Source of the DNA: Bacteroidia bacterium
GTDB taxonomy: Bacteria > Bacteroidota > Bacteroidia > NS11-12g > UBA9320
Assembly: GCA_022425465.1 (NCBI GenBank)
Contig: JAKMFK010000288.1
Span: forward strand, 1-14,636
DNA: 14,636 bases
Direction: 5' to 3'
Part shown: piece after piece, positions 1 through 7,411 of the stretch
Numbering within the stretch: position 1 is the stretch's first letter
How the letters are laid out: each line of letters opens with the position of its first letter
Notes under the pieces: generated by a model
What the model was told of the DNA's origin: nothing
The model's input: the letters and a program-made list of their open reading frames with translations, nothing else
The model's database searches: none
Made by a program: the position numbers and the translations under genes

Positions 1-3000
1 TTAGCCAGAACAAAGAGTCAACCTTACCAATATTGGTGGAGCTATCATAAAAGAATTCAAATCTATTTCCTGATAAACATTGACTGGCATCTGTTATATC
101 AAAATCTGAACTTATGTCTAACGCAAGACTTAATTTTGTTTGTATAGTATCCTTACAGCCGTTGGTTTTTTCAAGATATATATAATAAAAACCTGTATCT
201 ACATGTTGTACCGCCGCAATATCGATGATTGAATCGTTAATTATGGAGCCATCAGGTTTTTTCCATTTATATGATGAGTATTTTGAAATATCATCGATTC
301 TCAGCTTGGCACTTGAGTATAAACATGCAGTATCGACTGCGCGAATTGTATCGGCAAAACCTATATTTAAGAAAACGAAAGTAGTATCCCAGCAACCCTC
401 AACAGTTGTAGCTTTTAAATGATACATCCCCCGATTTAGCTTGGTTGACGACGATGTTACAAAAGGCTCTCGTGCATTCGCTGAAAAGCTATCTGGGCCA
501 GTCCACTCATAAGTTGTAGTTACGAATGAAAAATCTAATCCATCATCATACGCACGAATACCACCTAAGGTTAAAGAGTCGCCAACACATAACGTGATAG
601 TATCTGGATTATTGAAAAATATAACATACTTAAGCTTTACTTCGAGATTCACCGTGTCTCTACAGCCGGTTGAATCAATTGCAATCAATTGGTAATCACC
701 ATCATGTTTATTTCTATCTGCATTTGGAATAAAAGGATTCTGAACATTAGAGGTGAAATTCGATGGTCCCGTCCATTCATAACGCATATTATTCAATACC
801 GTGTTGCTATCCTTATCGTAGGAAAGAAATTGGAGCGTATCGTAATGACAAGTCGGTTCAACCCAATTTGCCCTGATGAAGGAATCACATTGATTAAATC
901 GTGCTAAAAATCCATCATCAGCGCCGTTACTTTTACCTGGAAAGGTATCTGAATCTAACGTTCCCGAACGACGAGAGGCGGTGAAACCACCAACAAAAAC
1001 ATCGTCTTGAATACCTGTGGCAATTCCCATGTAATCTTCTGGAGCAGTTACACCACCCTCATTACCTCTACCTCCGTAGAACGTTGACCAGAGACGGTCC
1101 CCAGACTTATCAAATTTTTGTATGAACGCGTCATATCCTCCCTCTACATCTTCTTGGTAGGAGGCCGAAGTATAAATGGCATTTGTATCGACACACCCAC
1201 AGGCATCATCATAAAACGACTCGGTAATACCAATTAGATATAAATAGTTAAAGGTATCCATATCTAGATCCCATACTAAATCCGATAGAGTCCCTCCAAT
1301 GTACGAACTCCATTCTATGATTCCATTCTTATTAAACTTTGCTAACCATCCGTCAGTATTTCCTCCGTATGTAATTTGGAAACCACCAGATGAAGCAATA
1401 TTTGTTCCCGATCCAGTATTTCCAACGGCATAAAAAACACCTCCCGTATCACATACGAGAGCAACTGTTTCGTCCAAACCTGTATCACCAAAATAACGTG
1501 ACCAATTCAGAGAACCGTTATTGCCAAATGAAGCAACAAAACCGTCTGATACACCGCCATTGTAACTTGTACCACCTGAACTCGAAAAATTGTGATTTAA
1601 TTTATCTCTGCCACTCTTTGAATTAGAATTGGTAAAACCACCTACTAAAACTCTATCATTTTGTATGTCATATCCAACATCGGTTAAAATATCAGAACCA
1701 TCATAAGACCCTATGAGAGTAGACCACTGTCTAGACCCGCTTCCATTTATTTTTACCAACCAACCCTCTTCGTCTGTATTTGTACTACTCGCCCTGGATC
1801 TTTTCCATACTGAAGAACCACCACTTGTGACACCACTTGAACTGGTCGTATAACCCGACGCATATATATTACCTGAAGGATCCGAAACAATTCCGACCAA
1901 ATCATCTGTTCCAGAAGATCCATAATAGGTTGACCATAATAATGAACCTGAATCAGAAAATTTTACAATTACCGCATCTAATTTACCTCCTTGCGAAGTT
2001 TGAAATGCATTTTTCTTGGGGAAATTAGTAGAAAATGTACTCCCAACGACAACAAAATTATTATCCGTGGTCTGCGTAACACGAGTAAAACGATCATCTC
2101 TAGTTCCTCCAAAATATGAAGCCCAAATCAAATATCCTGATCTTGTTGTTTTACCTACCCATGCATCTACACCTGTCTGCGCAGTACTAGACATGGAGGT
2201 CTGATATGTTCCAGAAGTAGCAAGTCCCGTGGAAGAAGTATACCCACAAAAAACCACGTTTCCTGCTGTATCTACATCAATTGAACGAATGGCATCCGCG
2301 TACCTACCTCCAATATAACGTCCCCAAATCCTGTAAGGCATCGGATCTATGGTTATTGGGTATTCCACTTTACCTTGCTCAGCAAAATGAAGATTATTGT
2401 TTTCAAGAATCCAGTTAACCTGAATATTGTCATTATTGGCATCAAAAGACTCTGGTATCACCTCTTTGATTTCTCCATTCGTTGTAGATAATATCAAGGC
2501 TCCATTTGCGATATATGCACTTTCTTGACCATTTAATGATAATCCAATTTTATTCAAAGCCTCTGGTGTAGAGACGATAAAATTATACTTGAAATCACCA
2601 TTTTCTTGGTTTATGACGTACTCAATATCAACACCTTCCCATACATTCTTTTGAATAATTTTTTGACATAAAGACTTATAATATTCGTCATCTTCATAAA
2701 AGACCCTAATATTACGAAAATGCTTTAAACCTGTTTCCTCAAAAGTACCCCTTGACGCATTTATGAAGTTAAAATCAATCCTGTGGATATTGACTATACT
2801 ATCAGATTTTCTGTAAGATTCGTATGAAAAACCATTATTACGGACATGTACTTTTAGATCTTCGTGTTGATAGATATATCTTACACTTGGATTTGAATTA
2901 CCGTTTTGATCATAAAAATACCCTTTATTCAATTCAAAGCCTTTCTGTCCGTTTTCAAAGGAAGAATTTATTTGGACTGCCTCTTGAGCATCCAACAGAG

Positions 3001-3076
3001 AAACGCTTAGTCCAAAAAACAAGAAAGATAAAATCTTATTAATGACAGGGGTAGGTTCTACTTTTAAGTTTAACAT
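1..3076 (-). CDS. Giant secreted SBBP beta-propeller / PKD-type surface protein, 3' end outside the window
   Basis: The frame is open from ATG at 3076 to the left edge, giving about 1025 residues with no stop, so the C-terminus is missing. Residues 1-30 form a signal peptide (hydrophobic core KILSFLFFGLSVSLL, cleavage near DA|QE). Residues ~95-245 resemble DUF7948, the domain that usually precedes SBBP repeats, ending in YPITIDP. Residues ~249-723 hold seven SBBP repeats recognised by cores such as IWASYFGG, LWSTYYGS, NWSRYFGD, EWSSYIGG and LWSTFYGG, each followed by V.V.G.T blocks. From ~725 come Ig/PKD-like modules with paired cysteines and YEWTGP motifs, and the last visible stretch (QCLSGNRFEF) is a typical Bacteroidota PKD start. 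By family analogy it is a cell-surface or released adhesin exported by the T9SS, with a sorting domain expected past the edge. Ligand unknown. Start chosen as the first ATG before the signal peptide. Confidence 0.9.
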   Translation of the reverse strand, partial: MLNLKVEPTPVINKILSFLFFGLSVSLLDAQEAVQINSSFENGQKGFELNKGYFYDQNGNSNPSVRYIYQHEDLKVHVRNNGFSYESYRKSDSIVNIHRIDFNFINASRGTFEETGLKHFRNIRVFYEDDEYYKSLCQKIIQKNVWEGVDIEYVINQENGDFKYNFIVSTPEALNKIGLSLNGQESAYIANGALILSTTNGEIKEVIPESFDANNDNIQVNWILENNNLHFAEQGKVEYPITIDPMPYRIWGRYIGGRYADAIRSIDVDTAGNVVFCGYTSSTGLATSGTYQTSMSSTAQTGVDAWVGKTTRSGYLIWASYFGGTRDDRFTRVTQTTDNNFVVVGSTFSTNFPKKNAFQTSQGGKLDAVIVKFSDSGSLLWSTYYGSSGTDDLVGIVSDPSGNIYASGYTTSSSGVTSGGSSVWKRSRASSTNTDEEGWLVKINGSGSRQWSTLIGSYDGSDILTDVGYDIQNDRVLVGGFTNSNSKSGRDKLNHNFSSSGGTSYNGGVSDGFVASFGNNGSLNWSRYFGDTGLDETVALVCDTGGVFYAVGNTGSGTNIASSGGFQITYGGNTDGWLAKFNKNGIIEWSSYIGGTLSDLVWDLDMDTFNYLYLIGITESFYDDACGCVDTNAIYTSASYQEDVEGGYDAFIQKFDKSGDRLWSTFYGGRGNEGGVTAPEDYMGIATGIQDDVFVGGFTASRRSGTLDSDTFPGKSNGADDGFLARFNQCDSFIRANWVEPTCHYDTLQFLSYDKDSNTVLNNMRYEWTGPSNFTSNVQNPFIPNADRNKHDGDYQLIAIDSTGCRDTVNLEVKLKYVIFFNNPDTITLCVGDSLTLGGIRAYDDGLDFSFVTTTYEWTGPDSFSANAREPFVTSSSTKLNRGMYHLKATTVEGCWDTTFVFLNIGFADTIRAVDTACLYSSAKLRIDDISKYSSYKWKKPDGSIINDSIIDIAAVQHVDTGFYYIYLEKTNGCKDTIQTKLSLALDISSDFDITDASQCLSGNRFEFFYDSSTNIGKVDSLFWL

Positions 3077-3160
3077 GATTCCAATAAATAACGATTGTCA
3101 ATAGATGCAATTTAACCCTTTAAACACGATAACACTGAAAAACAAAGTAAAAAATCACAT

Positions 3161-3180
3161 TTCGTACATATTCGTACAAA
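3161..3180. repeat. Tandem 10-bp near-repeat TTCGTACATA / TTCGTACAAA
   Basis: Two adjacent 10-bp units share the first eight bases (TTCGTACA) with a period of exactly one helical turn. They lie 85-104 bp upstream of the start of the minus-strand SBBP gene and just upstream (in its sense) of a weak promoter-like CAAAGTA (TACTTTG on the minus strand, 3143-3149). This suggests a regulator site near the -33 region, but no regulator is identifiable from sequence. Confidence 0.35.
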
Positions 3181-3269
3181 ATACAAGACACTTGTGTCGC
3201 TTTCAACTCAAATAATACCAACTGTGCTTCTCATTATTTACAGAATAGATAACCACGCCAGCAGCTATT

Positions 3270-3358
3270 TTCAAAATGATTTTGAACCGATTTACACAAA
3301 TATGGTTCAAAATTAACTGTCTTGTCCGTATAATATTGAAATATTAATTAGTTTTGAA
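3270..3358. promoter_or_regulatory. Four alternating inverted copies of TTTTGAA upstream of the MORN lipoprotein
   Basis: The heptamer occurs as TTCAAAA (3270-3276), TTTTGAA (3280-3286), TTCAAAA (3306-3312) and TTTTGAA (3352-3358). Copies 1 and 2 form a 7-bp inverted repeat with a 3-base centre. Copies 2 and 3 form a perfect 10-bp inverted repeat, ATTTTGAACC (3279-3288) and GGTTCAAAAT (3304-3313), with a 15-base loop. These two pairings exclude each other. Copy 4 overlaps the candidate -7 element and ends two bases before the ATG. The arrangement suits either a multi-site operator or, if transcription starts upstream, competing leader hairpins. The repeats are directly visible; the function is inferred. 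Confidence 0.5.
3349..3356 (+). promoter_or_regulatory. Candidate Bacteroidota -7 element TAGTTTTG
   Basis: This is a full match to the TAnnTTTG consensus of Bacteroidota primary-sigma promoters. A TTG at 3322-3324 could be the -33 element, but the 24-base spacing is a little long. If used, transcription would begin at or within a base or two of the ATG at 3361, giving a leaderless or nearly leaderless mRNA. No Shine-Dalgarno sequence precedes this gene. Confidence 0.3.
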
Positions 3359-3360
3359 TT

Positions 3361-3954
3361 ATGAAGCTAAAAAATGGTGTCAATCTTATTCTATCATTAA
3401 GCGTTATGCTTTTTAGTTGTGGTGAAACAAATATAACCTGGGAAAGCGAGGATGCATCACTACTAGAAGACCGTGGTAATCTCGTTTATTACAAGGGTGA
3501 GGTTTTTACTGGAGCGGTAATTCAATATTTTGAAAACGGGAAAATCGAACAGAAAAATCATTACAAGAAAGGTTACCTAGATAGATTTGAATTGTATTAC
3601 GAAAATGGTCGATTAGATTATTTAGCGGAATATAACGAGGGAGTTCCTTCCGGCACATGGGAAGCTTATTATGAAAATGGCCAGTTAGAAAGCAAAAAGA
3701 AATTTATTGATGGCAAACTCGAGGGAAAAGTTGAGCACTATTATGAGTCGGGTGAAATAATGAGCTCAGAAATATATTTAAACGGAAAGCTTGACGGGCA
3801 AAAGAGAACTTTTTATACAAATGGTAAAATAATTTCGCTACAGACATACCGTAATGGCACTCTAAATGGTATTTATGAAAAATACGATAAAGCAGGTGAT
3901 AAGCTACAATCCATAGTGTATAAAAATGGAAAAGAAATCGTCTCCGACAATTAA
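3361..3954 (+). CDS. MORN_2 / YwqK-like repeat lipoprotein
   Basis: The 197-residue product starts with a lipoprotein signal peptide, hydrophobic residues 8-18 and lipobox LFSC with the lipidated cysteine at position 20. From about residue 43 to the end it consists of MORN_2-type repeats of ~22-24 residues with the pattern YYENG.L....Y..G...G. This is the COG2849 family, often labelled 'YwqK antitoxin'. In Bacteroidota such proteins are mostly lipidated or secreted and occur without a toxin. No toxin-like gene adjoins it here, so I would not call it an antitoxin. Role unknown; the repeats suggest a beta-rich surface or binding scaffold at the membrane. It is transcribed alone, divergent from the SBBP gene and convergent with the CAP gene. 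The start is well placed because the signal peptide begins at once. Confidence 0.88.
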   Translation: MKLKNGVNLILSLSVMLFSCGETNITWESEDASLLEDRGNLVYYKGEVFTGAVIQYFENGKIEQKNHYKKGYLDRFELYYENGRLDYLAEYNEGVPSGTWEAYYENGQLESKKKFIDGKLEGKVEHYYESGEIMSSEIYLNGKLDGQKRTFYTNGKIISLQTYRNGTLNGIYEKYDKAGDKLQSIVYKNGKEIVSDN

Positions 3955-3995
3955 TAAGTATTTTACTATTTAATTGATTTCTTTGTAATTATTTG

Positions 3996-4017
3996 AATTT
4001 AAATTAGAGATTAAATT
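3996..4017. terminator. AT-rich hairpin between convergent genes
   Basis: AATTTAA (3996-4002) and TTAAATT (4011-4017) form a perfect 7-bp stem around an 8-base loop in the 100-bp spacer between the convergent MORN and CAP genes. The position suits a bidirectional terminator. The stem is entirely A/T and therefore weak, and short inverted repeats are common in such AT-rich spacers. Confidence 0.28.
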
Positions 4018-4054
4018 TTAAATCTTTAACATCCATGGTATCGGCTGAAATTGG

Positions 4055-4870
4055 CTAATTGTGGTAAAAAACTTGCGTTGCAATAGCCTCATTTTTCTCA
4101 TTAAATACAACACCAACTCCGATTTTATTGTAACTGTTACTAACCATATTTTGGTAATGTCCGGGAGAGTCTACCCATATTTTGACAATTCCCTTAGCTA
4201 CTAATTCAGCAGTTGGATTTGAAGGATAGGGGCCTCTTCTCGCGATATTCTCCCCCAAAGTTGAATAAACCAACCCAAACCTTCTTGCCCTTTCCCAAAC
4301 ACTTTCTCCAAGATTATCTGTGTGACTAAAAAAATCGTATTCGGACATATTTGAAGAATGATATTGCGCTAATGCATTACCTATTTCAGTTTCAACTAAA
4401 GCATCTAAACCTAGTTCATTTCTTATTTTATTGGTTTCTATCACAATCAAACGCGCAATAGATTCTGTTTTTGTTAATTCTCGGCTAGTTGTAAAGTCCA
4501 CTACCGATCCATAATTCGTTCCTTTTTTGTTCACGGCATATGCTCGTAAATAATATTTTGAAGAAGTATTTAAATTTTTAATTTCAAGTTCAAATTTATT
4601 TAAACCAGAATAATTAACACCCTTGTAATCAGATGTAGTTGGGGGATTCGATTCACTCCAACATAATCCGCTTTCCATTATTTCTCCACCCCCATCATCT
4701 GTAATTTCCCCACCGCCAAATGCACTCGATGAAGTAACGTTTCGTACTTGCTCCGTTTCTATTTTTGGAAGTTCTAGTGATAATTCAGATTGATCTCTAT
4801 TTTCTTTTTGACAAGAAACTATAATTAAACACAAAGATATGAACCATAAAATATGGGTAAGTTGTTTCAT
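4055..4870 (-). CDS. Lipoprotein with fibronectin-III-like and CAP/SCP domains
   Basis: The 271-residue product has a lipoprotein signal (hydrophobic 8-18, lipobox IVSC, cysteine 20). The next residues are QKE, resembling surface-export signals of some Flavobacteriia lipoproteins. Residues ~42-128 form a Bacteroidota fibronectin-III-like domain (GLCWSESNPPTT, YYLRAYAVN, VVDFTT). Residues ~138-270 are a CAP domain (PF00188, YkwD-like): helix 1 with the conserved His171 in AQYHSSNM, then FFSH (His183), GENIA (Glu207), SPGHYQNM (His238) and a GVGV strand before ATQVF. The cavity histidines and the GEN glutamate are present. Bacterial CAP proteins are extracellular; substrates are mostly unknown and an enzymatic role is unproven. 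It is divergent from the MscS gene with a 75-bp spacer. Confidence 0.9.
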   Translation of the reverse strand: MKQLTHILWFISLCLIIVSCQKENRDQSELSLELPKIETEQVRNVTSSSAFGGGEITDDGGGEIMESGLCWSESNPPTTSDYKGVNYSGLNKFELEIKNLNTSSKYYLRAYAVNKKGTNYGSVVDFTTSRELTKTESIARLIVIETNKIRNELGLDALVETEIGNALAQYHSSNMSEYDFFSHTDNLGESVWERARRFGLVYSTLGENIARRGPYPSNPTAELVAKGIVKIWVDSPGHYQNMVSNSYNKIGVGVVFNEKNEAIATQVFYHN

Positions 4871-4887
4871 AAAACTAATTTACAGAA

Positions 4888-4934
4888 AAGAAGTAAGACT
4901 TTATATATCAATACGCATTAAGAAGTAAGACTTT
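4888..4934. repeat. Two perfect 15-bp direct repeats AAGAAGTAAGACTTT, 32 bp apart
   Basis: Copies at 4888-4902 and 4920-4934 are identical over 15 bases, with a start-to-start distance of 32 bp, about three helical turns. Each contains an inverted repeat AAGT-AAG-ACTT, as a dimeric regulator would recognise. The pair fills most of the 75-bp spacer between the divergent CAP lipoprotein and MscS genes, and the second copy ends 11 bp before the MscS ATG. The best reading is a shared operator; a local duplication without function is the alternative. Confidence 0.5.
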
Positions 4935-4945
4935 TTTCATTGAAC

Positions 4946-5866
4946 ATGGAAATTATTCCATTACAAAAAGATATTTTTGATGAAAATGAATCCCATATGA
5001 AGGAACAACTTAATGAAATACGTGATTATTTGAAATCTATTTTAGAATATAAATTAACAGAACTTGAATGGATTGAAGTCTCAATTAACGGGATACTAGA
5101 AATTTTAATACTTATAATTATAGCTCGTATAGTTATATGGATCCTTAAAAAATGGATTTACCGTATGTCTTTTGGTAGGCTAGCAGATGAGGGACGAAAA
5201 TATACAATTCACCAAATATCAAAGTATATAGTTTACACTATTCTAATTGTGACCTCACTTCATACTATTGGAATTGATTTTACAACTATTCTAGCTGCTG
5301 AAACTGCATTGTTTGTAGGAATTGGACTAGGTCTCCAAGACGCATTCAAAGATCTCAGCTCAGGTATTATTATTTTAATGGAAAGGACTATGAGTGCTGG
5401 TGACATAATTAAAGTTGGTGATGAAATAGGAAGAGTTGAAAAGATTGGAATTAGAACTACTACTATTCGGAATCGTGATGATGTTTTAATTATTCTTCCC
5501 AATCATTGTATTACCAATGAATCAATTATCAATCTTACTCTCAATAATTCAAAAACACGCTTCAGCGTAAACGTCGGTGTTGAATATGGCTCTGATATTC
5601 GACTGGTAAGAGAAATTCTTATTGCCTCAGCAGAAAATGTAAAATCCACTGTAGAAGGCGAATCACGAGTAATATTATCCGACTTTGGAGATAGTTCAAT
5701 CAATTTTGAGTTAGTATTTTTCACCATGTCCCCTTTTTCTATCGAATTAATCAAAAGTGAAATTCGTTTTGAAATCGACCAAAAATTCCGTGAAAACGGA
5801 GTCGTTATTCCATTCCCGCAAAGAACATTAACCTATAAAGACTCAGCATTTCAACCCAAAGGATAG
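4946..5866 (+). CDS. MscS-family small-conductance mechanosensitive channel
   Basis: The 306-residue inner-membrane channel would open under membrane tension to release solutes during hypo-osmotic shock. After a charged N-terminal segment (1-42), membrane helices lie at about 45-70, 93-112 and 115-145. The third carries the pore-lining pattern ALFVGIGLGLQDAFKDLSSG characteristic of MscS TM3. It is followed by the beta domain (AGDIIKVGDEIGRVEKIGIRTT, ILPNHCITNESIINLT) and an alpha/beta C-terminal domain ending at VVIPFPQRTL. Length fits the core MscS class. The ATG at 4946 is preferred over an in-frame TTG at 4940, which adds only two residues. The residue spacing matches MscS/YnaI-type channels, so the family call is firm, but which solutes it passes is unknown. 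Divergent from the CAP lipoprotein and possibly co-regulated through the 15-bp repeats. Confidence 0.95.
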   Translation: MEIIPLQKDIFDENESHMKEQLNEIRDYLKSILEYKLTELEWIEVSINGILEILILIIIARIVIWILKKWIYRMSFGRLADEGRKYTIHQISKYIVYTILIVTSLHTIGIDFTTILAAETALFVGIGLGLQDAFKDLSSGIIILMERTMSAGDIIKVGDEIGRVEKIGIRTTTIRNRDDVLIILPNHCITNESIINLTLNNSKTRFSVNVGVEYGSDIRLVREILIASAENVKSTVEGESRVILSDFGDSSINFELVFFTMSPFSIELIKSEIRFEIDQKFRENGVVIPFPQRTLTYKDSAFQPKG

Positions 5867-6101
5867 TTTTTTTTTGACAAAGGCGGGAATTGATTTCTAC
5901 AACATCAAGAAAGTATGGATTCTTAAGGCGCTTAGAATATCTAAACTATGCTAGTCGTATTTCTTGAAGAAACCAGACAACTTGTTTTAATGATAACCTA
6001 TATAAAGGACTTGGGCACACAAGATAGTATTCAAATAATATCCATAATATGAGCCGTAAATGACAGTTGGTCATATACCAAATCCTTATCCTTGTAGTCA
6101 T
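5867..6101. other. Intergenic spacer with a T9 tract and one weak hairpin
   Basis: A run of nine T follows the MscS stop directly (5867-5875). A hairpin at 5919-5938 pairs ATTC/TAAG with CTTA/GAAT around a GCG loop and one bulged T. It is about 53 bp past the stop, has no T tract after it, and could be a weak terminator. I see no convincing promoter for the following dehydrogenase and no small gene. Confidence 0.3.
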
Positions 6102-7238
6102 ATGTTTTTCCTGAAAAGACTTCTCCCTCCCATCGTAGCTGTCATCCTTCTTTTTTCTTGTAAGGATGAGGTTACCAATCCTAAAAAAGGCACAGATTTC
6201 ACGGTTGACTCCATCGGTGTGCAACTCGACACCTTAATCACCGGTTTAAATCGCCCTTGGGGAATTGAATTCGTTGAAGGAAATCAGATACTCATCACGG
6301 AGCGAACCGGAAAGCTTTTTATTTGGAACGGCTCAGACCTACAAATCGTTAGCGGTCTTCCCACTGAAATCAAAGCTACCGGGCAAGGCGGGTTATTGGA
6401 TGTAAGAAAACACCCAAATTACGAAAACAATAAACTCATTTATTTCTGCGGAAGTGCTGGTAGCAGCTCCGCAATTAGTACTACCCTATATCGTGGTGAA
6501 TTGAACAATACCGCCTTAACTAAGGTAGAGAAGCTATTCGAAGCCACCCCTAAAAACACATCGAGTGCACACTTTGGAAGCCGTATTGTTTTTGATGAAA
6601 ATGGAATTGTGTATTTGAGTTTAGGTGAGCGAAACAACCTGACTTCAGCACAAGATAAAAGCAATCACAATGGCAGCGTCATCCGCATAAACGATGATGG
6701 GACCGTGCCCCGTTCAAACCCCTTCTTTGATGAGGCGAACAGTCAAAAAGAAATCTTCACCTATGGACACCGCAACGTTCAGGGAATGACGGTTCATCCG
6801 TTAACGGGAGAGATCTGGACGCATGAACACGGCCCACAAGGAGGAGACGAAATTAATATTCTAAGAGCCGGCAATAACTACGGTTGGCCCATTGCTACCT
6901 ATGGCATTGACTACAATGGCGACACGATATCCAAGGATACATACGTGGCTGGAACCGTGTTGCCCATTCATTATTGGGTGCCTTCCATTGCACCGTGTGG
7001 GATGGATTTTTACAATAGCGATTCCATCCCTCAGTGGAAAGGCGATTTGTTCTTGGGTGCCCTCGCTGGAAAGCACTTAAACCACCTAACAATTGAAAAT
7101 AATACGGTAGTAAAAGAGGAAAGGCTGCTTCAAGGAATGGCTCGTTTCCGTTCGGTGCGTCAGGGCCCTGATGGTTATTTATATTTCACTACCGAGGGCC
7201 CCGGTATGCTGATGCGTTTTAGACCGAAGACAGATTAA
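6102..7238 (+). CDS. PQQ-dependent sugar dehydrogenase (GSDH/YliI-like) lipoprotein
   Basis: The 378-residue product belongs to the glucose/sorbosone dehydrogenase family (PF07995), six-bladed propellers that oxidise aldose sugars with PQQ in the periplasm or at the cell surface. The start at 6102 is chosen over ATG 6060 because it puts a lipoprotein signal (ILLFSC, cysteine 20) at the N-terminus. Family blocks appear in order: LNRPWGIEFV, ILITERTGKL, GQGGLLDV, the catalytic-site AHFGSRIVFD with its histidine, YLSLGERNN, NHNGSVIRIN, TYGHRNVQGM, HEHGPQGGDEIN, NYGWP, and a final RFRSVRQGPDGYLYFTTEG. The length fits a complete protein. No PQQ biosynthesis genes are in view, so the cofactor may be scavenged or made elsewhere. 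G+C is visibly higher than its neighbours (119 of 240 bases in four sampled lines). Exact sugar unknown. Confidence 0.93.
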   Translation: MFFLKRLLPPIVAVILLFSCKDEVTNPKKGTDFTVDSIGVQLDTLITGLNRPWGIEFVEGNQILITERTGKLFIWNGSDLQIVSGLPTEIKATGQGGLLDVRKHPNYENNKLIYFCGSAGSSSAISTTLYRGELNNTALTKVEKLFEATPKNTSSAHFGSRIVFDENGIVYLSLGERNNLTSAQDKSNHNGSVIRINDDGTVPRSNPFFDEANSQKEIFTYGHRNVQGMTVHPLTGEIWTHEHGPQGGDEINILRAGNNYGWPIATYGIDYNGDTISKDTYVAGTVLPIHYWVPSIAPCGMDFYNSDSIPQWKGDLFLGALAGKHLNHLTIENNTVVKEERLLQGMARFRSVRQGPDGYLYFTTEGPGMLMRFRPKTD

Positions 7239-7374
7239 AAATAATTCTTCACCATTAAAATATTTCAAACAAAAAATGTCTATAAATTATTTCACGTTTC
7301 GCGAATATGTCTCAATGAAGTAGAAGATACCTGTTAAACTTTTGGTAGTTAAAAACTTAAATTCAAATTACATA

Positions 7375-7408
7375 TTGACATAGAATCATTTGTTATTGTG
7401 TATATTAC
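7375..7408 (+). promoter_or_regulatory. Weak promoter candidate for the HAD/repeat pair
   Basis: TTGACA (7375-7380) is followed after a 20-base gap by TATATTAC (7401-7408), which matches TAnnTTTG except in its last two bases. Transcription would start just about at the ATG at 7412, again giving little or no leader. The rest of the 173-bp spacer (7239-7411) shows an 8-base palindrome TTCGCGAA (7298-7305) and no gene. Confidence 0.25.
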
Positions 7409-7411
7409 AAT

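Noticed and set aside
225..2204. Short plus-strand open frames inside the SBBP gene
   Set aside because: They are antisense to a continuous ~1025-codon frame with clear domain content and have no family resemblance.
3361..3954. Toxin-antitoxin locus based on YwqK-like repeats
   Set aside because: The protein is lipidated and no toxin-like gene lies next to it.
4940..4945. In-frame TTG at 4940 as the MscS start
   Set aside because: It adds only two residues and an ATG follows at 4946; no ribosome-binding signal favours the TTG.
6060..6101. ATG at 6060 as the sugar dehydrogenase start
   Set aside because: The extra 14 residues precede the lipoprotein signal and would spoil it; ATG 6102 gives a standard signal.
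5946..6224. 92-codon minus-strand frame across the dehydrogenase start
   Set aside because: It overlaps the lipoprotein signal of the dehydrogenase and its translation shows no recognisable pattern.
7298..7305. Palindrome TTCGCGAA in the spacer before the HAD gene
   Set aside because: A single 8-base palindrome with no flanking symmetry is expected by chance.
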